Shown here one piece after another: positions 56,808 to 64,000 of a DNA stretch of 64,000 bases (position 1 is the first letter of the stretch; every line of letters starts with the position of its first letter). Origin of the DNA: Paenibacillus herberti (GTDB taxonomy: Bacteria; Bacillota; Bacilli; Paenibacillales; Paenibacillaceae). A model generated the notes under the pieces. The model worked only from the letters and a program-made list of their open reading frames with translations, was not told where the DNA came from and made no database searches. The stretch spans positions 1,501,212 through 1,565,211 of the forward strand of contig NZ_NMUQ01000001.1 of NCBI RefSeq assembly GCF_002233675.1, read 5' to 3'. Position numbers and translations under genes: made by a program.

Positions 56808-58460
56808 CTATTGCTTATAATTTAAGCGAATCGCATATTGCCGTTGCACGGCTTCGGTTAGCGGCTTCATGCTCGCTCTAAGCCTGCTGGCCGAGCGTCC
56901 CTTGCGAGGAAGCGGAAAACCCTGCCAAAGCATCATGTACCAGTCCTCGGGCGGAAGAAAAGGGATAAAGGCATCTGGTCGGCACGGCAGCATGCCCAGC
57001 CATTCCCTCCGTCTGGCAAAAGTAACATCTTTATTGGCAGCCCACAGCATCCCTTTGCTTGTTCTTGTCCCTCTGCTTGTTCCGCGCTCACTAGTTCGAA
57101 GTTCTCCGGTTAGTTCTTCAAGCAGCTCCATCCTCTCCGCGGACCAGCGCGAAGGATCGGGATCAGCAACAGCGATAATCAAGGAAGACGAACGAAGCCT
57201 ATTTAATGCTTCTGGCCGCTCCCAGCCGGAGGACCAGTCCAGTAGTTGAATTTGGCGTCCATCTCCGTGCAGCATGAGACCAAGACGCGCATCGTCATCC
57301 GGCCGAGACTGGGACCCAGCATGTGGTCCTTTTAATAGCCATTCTACCCCGCCCTCGCGCAGTGTAACATATCGAGGATCTAACGCTGTCGGCAAAGAGC
57401 CGGAATTAGCGCCCAGCAGCGCATGCCAGTGTGGCTGTCCGGACTGGATTTCTACAGCCTGAACGGAAAAACCGATCTCGGCCAGCAGCCGGGCCAACAT
57501 CAGGGTAATGAAAGTGGCGCCGCTCCCAGGAGAAACAGAAAGAATCGATACTTGCACTTGTTGGCTATCGCCTACAGCTTTGCCGCTACTGAATCCGCCC
57601 TGTCTCAACCCAGTCGCTAGAGGGGTGCTGCGTTTACTGTAAAAGTCTACCGCTGCCCAGTCTGCAATTGCGGCTGCCGCCTCCATCATACTGGTAAACC
57701 TGCGGCCACGCTCCGGCTGCAACAGCCTTTCAAGCCATGGCGGCAAAGCGCCGCGGCCAGCGTGACCGCGTAGAGCAAGCTCCGGCAGCTTTCCCGTCAG
57801 CAGCAAGCAAAGCAGGCAGCCAAGCCCGTACATATCCGTACGTGCATCGCTTTGCTGGCCTGTCAGCTGCTCCGGAGCGGCATAACCTGGCGTTCCAAGC
57901 TGGGTCGTATCCGCTGCCTGGGAGGGGAGAAAGCGCCTTGCTATGCCAAAATCGATAAGCTTCACCCCCCCAGCCCGATCGATCATGACATTGGAAGGTT
58001 TGAGATCGCGATGCACGATCGGCGGCGACTGTGCATGCAAGTAACCAAGCGCCGAGCATAGCTGCAGCGCAATGGAAGCCGTGTCCGTCGCCGACAAAGG
58101 AGCTTCCCTTGCTGCTATTAGCTCCTCCAGCGTATGTCCCTCCACATAGTCCATTACAAGCATCTCGCCACGGCCGTTTTCCGCCGGAAAATAGTCATAC
58201 AACTGCGGCAAATGAGCATGGGAGAGCTGCATCTGCATATGCGCCTCCTCCACACTCAAAAGCTCCCCTGCTCCGCCCGCAGGCTTGAGCTTAAGCGCAC
58301 GCAAACGGCCGTCCAGCCGCAAGTCTTCTGCGGCATAAACCTGCCCCATACCGCCTTCACCTATCTGGCGCAGGATGCGGTATCTCCCTCCGGCGATGTC
58401 TCCCGGCAGGAAACTTGCCTCGCCGTCATTCATCCGTCTGCCCGTATGCTCAGTTCTCAT
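56808..58460 (-). CDS. Soluble Ser/Thr protein kinase fused to a MinD/TadZ-like ATPase domain
   Basis: A 550-residue protein. Residues about 25-285 are a Hanks-type kinase: IGEGGMGQVYAAE (Gly loop), ALKLKPAG (ATP lysine), IVHRDLKPSN, LIDFGIARR and GYAAPEQ. There is no membrane helix and no PASTA repeat, unlike PrkC. Residues about 310-550 carry ILSVSPGSGATFITLMLARLLAEIG, a P-loop-like start in which the Walker A lysine is missing, then IQLLDWSSGWERPEALNRLRSSSLIIAVADP, as in MinD/CpaE folds. GGGAG precedes the ATG. Confidence 0.78.
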   Translation of the reverse strand: MRTEHTGRRMNDGEASFLPGDIAGGRYRILRQIGEGGMGQVYAAEDLRLDGRLRALKLKPAGGAGELLSVEEAHMQMQLSHAHLPQLYDYFPAENGRGEMLVMDYVEGHTLEELIAAREAPLSATDTASIALQLCSALGYLHAQSPPIVHRDLKPSNVMIDRAGGVKLIDFGIARRFLPSQAADTTQLGTPGYAAPEQLTGQQSDARTDMYGLGCLLCLLLTGKLPELALRGHAGRGALPPWLERLLQPERGRRFTSMMEAAAAIADWAAVDFYSKRSTPLATGLRQGGFSSGKAVGDSQQVQVSILSVSPGSGATFITLMLARLLAEIGFSVQAVEIQSGQPHWHALLGANSGSLPTALDPRYVTLREGGVEWLLKGPHAGSQSRPDDDARLGLMLHGDGRQIQLLDWSSGWERPEALNRLRSSSLIIAVADPDPSRWSAERMELLEELTGELRTSERGTSRGTRTSKGMLWAANKDVTFARRREWLGMLPCRPDAFIPFLPPEDWYMMLWQGFPLPRKGRSASRLRASMKPLTEAVQRQYAIRLNYKQ

Positions 58461-58542
58461 CCCATTTCTCCCACCTTTATCATTAAATAAGCGATTTTCA
58501 AGTTAAAGCCGGGGTTGGAATGGAGGAAGTTTAGGGAGCATA

Positions 58543-58979
58543 TTGATTCTGTTTATCCTGCTCGTTCTCGTCACTCCATGCTTTCCTCCTCGAGACTGCT
58601 CCCAGGGCGAGGATTCAAATGACATATCATCTTCCACTACCGAAGGATTTGACATTTTTAATGAATCGCGTTATTCCTTTATTTGGTATAATTTATTTGG
58701 CGAACAGGTAAATCCGAACCCTAGCATTGTTTTGCCGCCATATGGCGGGGTCAACACTTTGAATTACGAATTGATTATTCAGGTGGCACCACCAACTCTA
58801 CCCAGTATTATAAGCGTGCAAGTTCTGATTTGACTGTTCTTACCTTTGAATTACAGAGTAGAATCTCTTTATTCGGAAAAAGAAACCCTTCGATTAATAA
58901 TGTCAATAGTGCCTTCAACTTAAACTATGATATTGCTGCCACTAGGCTAGTTATTTCCAATGGAAAATCTTTTATCTAA
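58543..58979 (+). pseudogene. Frameshifted gene for a small exported protein
   Basis: A TTG at 58543 begins a hydrophobic leader (LILFILLVLVTPC) and a body FDIFNESRYSFIWYNLFGEQVNPNPS..PYGGVNTLNYELIIQ in one frame. The continuation GGTTNSTQYYKRASSDLTVLTFEL..SNGKSFI runs in another frame to a stop at 58977-58979. The change near 58785 is a net -1. Both parts look protein-like, so a single gene was broken. The family is not recognised. A sequencing error in a T/G-rich stretch is possible. Confidence 0.5.
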
Positions 58980-59036
58980 TAAAAAAACCGCTGAAGACAG
59001 CGTCCTCCGCATGGAGACACTGCCATTCAGCGGGAT
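58980..59036 (-). terminator. Terminator of the methyltransferase gene
   Basis: CCGCTGAA and TTCAGCGG pair, enclosing an inner CAGTGTC/GACGCTG-type stem. On the minus strand TTTTTTT follows. Confidence 0.7.
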
Positions 59037-59166
59037 TCTTTCCCGTTTGTGCTTACTTATTACTCGCTATTGTTGCTATTTCTGCTATATTGCTGACTGT
59101 TTGCCGTTGGCTGGCCTATTGCGTGCTTGTTTGCCTGCCTCTTACAGTGTCTTACTTGTTCCTCTG

Positions 59167-60183
59167 TTACTTCTTCTTCATGTACAGCGTCATTTCCTCC
59201 CGATTATGGAAGAGCTGTCTCGCGCCGAGAATTTCGAACTGCTCGCTAAAGCGGCTCATCACCTCGCGGATCGTCTGAAGCGGCTTGCGATGCATTAGCT
59301 TCACCGTAACAATCGCCGTCCCGCCGCTTTGCAGCGCGGGGGTGAGATCCTGTACGAGCCGACACATCTGCATCGGACTCCAGCTCATATCGCAGACAAG
59401 CAGATCAAAGCTATCTGGATCGAACTTAACTTCCGATGCATTTTTGCGCAGCACCGTCAGTGTTCGATACGCCCGTAGCGAAGGATGCAGCTCTGCCGGA
59501 TCGACCGCTGTCACCTTCAGCCCCCGCTCAAGCAGCAGGGACGTCCAGCCGCCGGGAGCAGCACCGATATCAAGCGCATGCTTGAAGTTGGCATAGTCCA
59601 GTCCAAACTCACGCTCCGCTTCCAGCAGCTTGAACTTGGCGCGGGAAATCTGCCCGTCTTCCTTCTGGAAGCGCACAGCGCCGCCAGGCCAGTCGCTCAG
59701 CATTTCCTCTGGCGTGCCGATGCCCGCATATAGCGTGTCCTTAGTGGCATAAATGGACACCAAGCGATCCGGCTGCTTGTGTGCAGGCTCCGCGCCAGCT
59801 TCGGCAAGCACGGCATCTAGCAAAGCGCGGGTATCCGCTGCTGAATAAGGATATGGGCTTCCGTCCGCCTTGCGTACATGGACGCCAACCCGCATTCCGG
59901 CGAGCTTGCCCCGGCAGAGCCGCAGCCAGTCGCCGAGCCAGTCCAAATCATCCGCATCTAGCGACAAAGTGCGGGATGCATCCACAGGCTGGAGATGACG
60001 CAAGAAAATCGGCTTGCCCTCCCGCACGGTTTGCAGCACTGCCTCACGATCTTGCGGCAGCTGCATAAGGAAAACCTCTCCGGGCGATAGCTGAGAGAGC
60101 GACAGCCCGTCAAACAGGCGGCGCAGCTCCTCCATTGCATAAGAGGAATAATTTTTATTCGCGGTTCCGATCCACTCCGTCAA
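59167..60183 (-). CDS. RlmM/FtsJ-type rRNA ribose methyltransferase
   Basis: About 338 residues: an N-terminal THUMP-like part and a C-terminal Rossmann SAM domain with the motif ALDIGAAPGGWTSLLLERG and the FtsJ-like K-D-K-E tetrad candidates (CDMSWSP, VTVKLMHRK). The arrangement is that of 23S rRNA C2498 2'-O-methyltransferases. TTG at 60183 overlaps the ABC gene's stop as TTGA; a start at 60234 would overlap by 55 bp, so the first is preferred, but the start is uncertain. It is co-oriented with the YlmA-like gene. Confidence 0.82.
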   Translation of the reverse strand: MTEWIGTANKNYSSYAMEELRRLFDGLSLSQLSPGEVFLMQLPQDREAVLQTVREGKPIFLRHLQPVDASRTLSLDADDLDWLGDWLRLCRGKLAGMRVGVHVRKADGSPYPYSAADTRALLDAVLAEAGAEPAHKQPDRLVSIYATKDTLYAGIGTPEEMLSDWPGGAVRFQKEDGQISRAKFKLLEAEREFGLDYANFKHALDIGAAPGGWTSLLLERGLKVTAVDPAELHPSLRAYRTLTVLRKNASEVKFDPDSFDLLVCDMSWSPMQMCRLVQDLTPALQSGGTAIVTVKLMHRKPLQTIREVMSRFSEQFEILGARQLFHNREEMTLYMKKK

Positions 60184-60968
60184 TTGTTTGCACCATCCGC
60201 TCTTACTTTTATCCAGGGCCGTCCATAGGCCCAATCTACTTCGAGTGGAAGCCCGTAGGCTTCAGACAACACCTCGCCCGACAGCACCTGCTCCTTCGGT
60301 CCCGCATGCAGCAGTCGTCCTTCATGCAGCAGCGCTACATGGGTGAACATTGGCATGATCTCCTCCATGTGATGAGTCACATAGATGACTGTCAGTTGAT
60401 TCGTTGATAGCCTATCAATCTGCGCCAGTAACTTCTCGCGCTCATGCAGATCAAGCGCTGAACAAGGTTCGTCGAGAATGAGCACTTCCGGGGAGCTCAT
60501 CAGCGCTCTGGCCAGTAACACCTTTTTGCGCTCTCCTTGCGAAAGAGTGCCGAACGGCTGCTCCGCCGCATGAGCGAGTCCCGCTTGCTGGAGCAGCAAG
60601 ATCGCCTTTTGTTTAACGGCAGGATCAATCTCCTGATAGAACCGCAGAAAAGCGTATTCCCCTGTCGCAACAACTTCCCACACAGAGTCGGCGAGCGCTA
60701 ACTTCTCGACCAGCGATTGGCTGATATAGCCGATGCGCTTGCGCACTTCGCGAACATCACATTCCCCGAAGCGGTTGCCCAACACATCGACAGTACCCGT
60801 GCTTGGAAACATATAACCGGTCAGCATTTCTAGCAACGTCGTTTTGCCCGAGCCGTTGCGACCGAGAATGACCCATTGCTCCCCCGCTTCGATTTTAAGG
60901 CTGACATCACTTAGTATCGTTCGTTGTTCCCTCTGCAAGCAGAGGTGGTTCAGCTCGATGATCGACAT
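60180..60968 (-). CDS. ABC transporter ATP-binding protein (YlmA-like)
   Basis: A 262-residue ATPase with Walker A GRNGSGKTTLL, signature LSQGERKKVLLARAL (Q in place of the usual G) and Walker B VLILDEPCSALDL. It matches the soluble YlmA/ModF-type ATPases that usually stand without a permease. ATG at 60968 lies seven bases after GGGGG. It is followed and overlapped by the methyltransferase gene, so it may have a role in RNA or ribosome metabolism. Confidence 0.85.
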   Translation of the reverse strand: MSIIELNHLCLQREQRTILSDVSLKIEAGEQWVILGRNGSGKTTLLEMLTGYMFPSTGTVDVLGNRFGECDVREVRKRIGYISQSLVEKLALADSVWEVVATGEYAFLRFYQEIDPAVKQKAILLLQQAGLAHAAEQPFGTLSQGERKKVLLARALMSSPEVLILDEPCSALDLHEREKLLAQIDRLSTNQLTVIYVTHHMEEIMPMFTHVALLHEGRLLHAGPKEQVLSGEVLSEAYGLPLEVDWAYGRPWIKVRADGANN

Positions 60969-61057
60969 TCTCATTCCCCCTGTTGCAAGCGATAAGCCTT
61001 ATCGTCCGTAGGACGATTGTTGATGAAAATGAAAATACGAGAATGATGAAAAAACGC

Positions 61058-61447
61058 TCAGCCTTCTCCGGCAGCCGCCTCCGAATTTGCAATGGATGCC
61101 GTACTGCTATCGCCGCCTGTCTCCAGTGCCTTCTTCAGCGCTTCGTCGGTCAGAGGACCGCCATGCAGCGTTACGCCAGTCGGCAGCGCGTCGGACAAAC
61201 GCTTGTACATCTGCTGTCTCCCAGCTTCGCTCGAAGTGTGCAGATAGATTTCGCGCGGGAACCTCCCGCTGTCCGCGATCCAGGAAGCGACCTCGTAACC
61301 GGTCGGCTCGTTCCAACCCAAATCATAATCAAGAGAAAGCATGCCAATCTCACCGGATTGCAGCAGGACAATACACTCCTCTGCCGTCCGTGCAAGCATG
61401 AATCCCTCCGGGCAGTGTCTAAAATCATCCAGATACAGATGAATCAT
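61058..61447 (-). CDS. cREC-type receiver-domain protein
   Basis: A 129-residue protein with MIHLYLDDFRHCPEG (LDDxR start) and MLSLDYDLGWNEPTGYEVASWI, as in the receiver-like domain associated with cyclic-phosphate processing (cREC). There is no output domain. Its ATG overlaps the nfo stop by four bases, so it is coupled to an AP-endonuclease gene. The biochemical role is unknown; a link to DNA or RNA end processing is inferred from the neighbours. Confidence 0.7.
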   Translation of the reverse strand: MIHLYLDDFRHCPEGFMLARTAEECIVLLQSGEIGMLSLDYDLGWNEPTGYEVASWIADSGRFPREIYLHTSSEAGRQQMYKRLSDALPTGVTLHGGPLTDEALKKALETGGDSSTASIANSEAAAGEG

Positions 61448-62289
61448 CCGAGCTTCTCCTCCTCTTCCAGCATCCTGCGTAGCTGCTGCAGATGGGTTCC
61501 GTCCGCATCTGAAGCGGTCTCAAGCACGGCGGGTACGCCTGGAAAATGTTCCAGCAGCCAGGCGATGCCGGCCATGCCAAGCTCTCCTTCGCCCAGTCTA
61601 GCGTGGCGGTCGCGACGCGATCCGCTCGCATACACCGAGCCGTTGACATGCAGCGCGAGTACATGGTCCTTAGCCGCTTGTCCAGCGGGACTCGAAGCCC
61701 AAGCGGGGCTTGGGCTTCCGTCCCATACACCGCTCGCGAACAGATGGCAGCTATCCAGGCAGAAGCCCAGCTTGTCCGGTTCGCGACAGAGGGAGCGGAT
61801 CTGCACCAGCTCCTCCAGCGTCATGCCCATGAAGCCATGGTTGCCGGCTTGATTTTCGATCAGCAGACGACAGCTCCCCTGCCAGCGCTCCGTGATAGAA
61901 TCCAGCGTCGCGATCATCAGCCTGTAACCTTCCAAGGGATCGCCTTCTTTGTACACTCCAAAATGAACAACAACGCCAAGCGAGCCGCAGCTCTCCGCGA
62001 TGTCGAGGTCATTCAGCAGCGACAAAGCTGTCCGCTCTCTAACTTCCGCACTCGGCGATGCCAAATTGCATGGATACGGAGAATGCGCGATGGAGGCGAT
62101 TCCCTTTTCCCGGCAAAACTCTAGGCAGCGCGCCGCATCGCTGCGATCGAAAGATTTTACCCCGAGGCTGCGCGGATTCTTAGGAAAATATTGAAAGGAG
62201 CCGCAACCAAGCGCATACGCCCGCTGGGCCGCAGCGAGGTACCCGCCACGAGTGCTAACATGAGCTCCCCGCCGGTTGCCGGCCGCCAT
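61444..62289 (-). CDS. nfo: Deoxyribonuclease IV / AP endonuclease
   Basis: About 281 residues with the endonuclease-IV TIM-barrel pattern: GAHVSTRGGYLAAAQRAYALGCGSFQYFPKNPR, IAHSPYPCNLASP, VVHFGVYKEGDP, LLIENQAGNH, GFCLDSCHLF and LHVNGSVYASGSRRDRHARLGEG. It cuts at abasic sites using three zinc ions. The ATG at 62289 lies two bases after the fpg stop, and its end overlaps the cREC gene. Confidence 0.88.
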   Translation of the reverse strand: MAAGNRRGAHVSTRGGYLAAAQRAYALGCGSFQYFPKNPRSLGVKSFDRSDAARCLEFCREKGIASIAHSPYPCNLASPSAEVRERTALSLLNDLDIAESCGSLGVVVHFGVYKEGDPLEGYRLMIATLDSITERWQGSCRLLIENQAGNHGFMGMTLEELVQIRSLCREPDKLGFCLDSCHLFASGVWDGSPSPAWASSPAGQAAKDHVLALHVNGSVYASGSRRDRHARLGEGELGMAGIAWLLEHFPGVPAVLETASDADGTHLQQLRRMLEEEEKLG

Positions 62290-62291
62290 TG

Positions 62292-63110
62292 TTAGCGATC
62301 CCGCTGGCATTTCGGGCAGAAGAACACCTTGCGCGAAGCCTGTTCCTCTTGCACAATTTTGCCTCCACAACGGCTGCAATCGCCGTCCGGACGGTCATAT
62401 ACCTTGCACTCATCGTTATATCCACCAGTCACGGTATCACCGGTTTGGAAAGGATTCTCCATATATCCGCCGCGAGCCTTAGCTTCCAGCAGCACGCTGT
62501 GCAAAGCGTCATAAAGTCGAGCAATTGTTGCCGGTTCAAGCGAGCTGATGCGAGCGCTCGGAAGCACTTCCGCCTGCCAGGCAATCTCATCCCCATAACA
62601 ATTGCCGATGCCTGCAAGCACGCTTTGGTCCACGAGAGCTGTTTTGAGCGCGCTGCGCTTTTTGGTCATCAGCCTTTCAGTGAATCGCTCCAGCGTTAAC
62701 CGAGGGTCCAGCGGCTCTGGGCCGAGTGCCGCCAGTCGAGCATCGGCATCGCGGGCAGTCAGTAGATGCAAATACCCAAGGCGAAGCCCGATAAAGTACA
62801 AGTTACCGTTCTCGAACTCCAACTTCACCTGTACCGTGCGATCCGGCTTTTCCTCTTCCGTGCCAAAAAACATCCAGCCACCGAGCATCAAATGGAGCAA
62901 CAGCCGCTGCCCGTTGTCGAGGTGGAAAAGAAGATGTTTGCCTCGGCGTTCGACAAACCAGATGGTACGGCCTTCAACCTGGCGGATGAACTCATCCACA
63001 GGTATATTCAGCGACTTCTCTCGACCCACCTGGACGGATCGGATCCGCTGACCCGCTACAGCGGTACCAACGAGCATCCGGTAGTGGTCCATCTCGGGAT
63101 ATTCCGGCAT
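62292..63110 (-). CDS. mutM: Formamidopyrimidine-DNA glycosylase (Fpg/Nei)
   Basis: A 272-residue DNA repair enzyme: catalytic proline and glutamate in the MPEYPE start, GKHLLFHLDNGQRLLLHLMLGGWM (with the lysine of the active site), an H2TH segment (VLAGIGNCYGDEIAW), and a C-terminal zinc finger (CSRCGGKIVQ..FFCPKCQ). It removes oxidised purines. The gene leads an fpg-nfo-cREC operon, so the glycosylase product (an abasic or nicked site) is handed to the next enzyme. Confidence 0.93.
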   Translation of the reverse strand: MPEYPEMDHYRMLVGTAVAGQRIRSVQVGREKSLNIPVDEFIRQVEGRTIWFVERRGKHLLFHLDNGQRLLLHLMLGGWMFFGTEEEKPDRTVQVKLEFENGNLYFIGLRLGYLHLLTARDADARLAALGPEPLDPRLTLERFTERLMTKKRSALKTALVDQSVLAGIGNCYGDEIAWQAEVLPSARISSLEPATIARLYDALHSVLLEAKARGGYMENPFQTGDTVTGGYNDECKVYDRPDGDCSRCGGKIVQEEQASRKVFFCPKCQRDR

Positions 63111-63169
63111 ATTCTGTTCGCATCCTTCCTCATGTTAATCCTCTGTACCGCGTACCTCACTTATGCGCC

Positions 63170-63982
63170 TTAGGCGCGCAAAATATACCTCCGCAGCTCA
63201 TCGAGGCTGACACAGGAGGCGTATGGGGAAACATTTGCCACAGTCGCATAACGTTCGTAGTTGGCAGCATCGGTAAGTCCCGTCAGCACCAGGATAGTAC
63301 GACAGCCAGAGTTGTCTCCAGAAGCAATATCGGTCGCCAAATTGTCACCAACGACCCACACTTCTTCCCTCGTCACACCGAGCCTGCCGAGCGCATAGTC
63401 CATCAGCACTGGCGAAGGTTTTCCGATGAGTACCGGCTGTACACCCGAGGCGGCCTGGAGCATCGCCCCAATCGAACCAGCCCCTGGAAATAGCCCTCCC
63501 TTGGAAGGAAGGAGCAGATCCGGATTCGTCATTATGTAAGCTGCTCCCGAGAGCAGCTCGCGCACAGCGGCGGCAGCCTGCTCATAGGTGAAGCGGCGAT
63601 TGATGCCTTGCACAACAGCATCGGCAGCTTCCTCGACCAGTTGCAGCCCTGCCCCTTCCAGCTCTTCGGCCAAACCTTCTTCGCCGACCATGAAGATTTT
63701 ACCGCCAGGATAATGCTCTGCCGCGTAGGCAGCCGCAGCCTGAGCCGAAGTGCATACCTCGTCGGCACTCGCGGGGATGCCCATCGCCCTCAGCCTTTGG
63801 GCTACAGCAGCCGGGCTGGCTGAGGAATTATTCGTTACATATTTATAAGGAACTCCAGCTTCGCGAAGCGCCTTCATTAACTCTGGCGCTCCCTCGATTA
63901 CTTCATCGCCCCGATAGATCGTACCGTCCAAATCCAGCAGGAGCCCGCTAATGCGCCGATCCGGCTCACGCAATCCGGGCAA
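63170..63982 (-). CDS. HAD-IIA phosphatase (NagD-like)
   Basis: A 270-residue phosphatase with motif I LLLDLDGTIYRG, YVTNNSSASPAAVAQRL and VGDNLATDIASG, and a C2-type cap between. It dephosphorylates small sugar or nucleotide phosphates. TTG at 63982 is the last start within the window, but the frame is open upstream to the edge (EKLQHDLPGL), so the true start may lie beyond 64000. It is upstream of and co-oriented with fpg. Confidence 0.88.
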   Translation of the reverse strand: MPGLREPDRRISGLLLDLDGTIYRGDEVIEGAPELMKALREAGVPYKYVTNNSSASPAAVAQRLRAMGIPASADEVCTSAQAAAAYAAEHYPGGKIFMVGEEGLAEELEGAGLQLVEEAADAVVQGINRRFTYEQAAAAVRELLSGAAYIMTNPDLLLPSKGGLFPGAGSIGAMLQAASGVQPVLIGKPSPVLMDYALGRLGVTREEVWVVGDNLATDIASGDNSGCRTILVLTGLTDAANYERYATVANVSPYASCVSLDELRRYILRA

Positions 63983-64000
63983 ATCATGTTGTAGCTTTTC

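Overview
The window looks like chromosomal DNA of a Paenibacillus-type Bacillota. The evidence is the gene families: YtoI, XerS, a YpdA-like bacillithiol disulfide reductase, CzrA-type ArsR, a copper-amine-oxidase-like stalk domain, an SgrR-like regulator, YfmM-type ABC-F, GGAGG ribosome sites, frequent TTG/GTG starts and strong hairpin terminators. This is inferred from family content; no search was run. I saw no rRNA, tRNA, prophage or CRISPR array.

Region 1 (1-6260) is partly decayed accessory DNA. It holds a transposase N-terminus cut by the window edge, a broken exported-protein gene, an MFS exporter with a TetR repressor and two matching operator palindromes, a secreted stalk-domain/beta-propeller gene set with a frame break, and a LysR remnant. 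Region 2 (6285-11930) is the glyoxylate shunt (aceA, aceB) led by a tiny double CxxCxGxG protein, then ytoI and a tyrosine recombinase. Region 3 (12028-16903) is a metal-resistance pair (CzrA-like repressor and His-rich CPC-type P-ATPase) with a shared operator, then a small exported protein and a membrane metallophosphoesterase.

Region 4 (16904-20592) holds xerS, a conserved unknown and a YpdA-like gene. They lie between two near-identical 27-bp sites with a dif-like half. A 31-nt tandem repeat lies just beyond. Region 5 (20593-31025) has an APC permease, a DUF3298-like protein, an orphan PhnC-like ATPase, a small protein whose promoter carries two LexA-type SOS boxes, a HAD phosphatase, an SgrR-like regulator, topB and a membrane-anchored lysozyme-like protein. 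Region 6 (31026-39220) is core metabolism: gltD without gltB, folA-thyA, and the pyruvate dehydrogenase operon pdhABCD.

Region 7 (39522-50771) holds an esterase, LMW-PTP/TRIC, thiamine pyrophosphokinase, a MutS2-like protein without Smr, a long imperfect palindrome that may be a small RNA, a heterodimeric ABC exporter, and an MBL hydrolase/GNAT/GNAT/nitrilase operon that runs on to 51656. Region 8 (51859-64000) holds an NlpC/P60 hydrolase, a two-component system, ABC-F, a soluble Ser/Thr kinase fused to a MinD/TadZ-like domain, a frameshifted exported protein, an ABC-ATPase/rRNA-methyltransferase pair, and a repair operon (fpg, nfo, cREC receiver) with a HAD-IIA phosphatase upstream.

The signals most worth following are the paired Xer-like sites around xerS, the SOS-boxed small protein, the kinase/ATPase fusion, the cREC gene coupled to nfo, and the structured intergenic region at 44435-44697.
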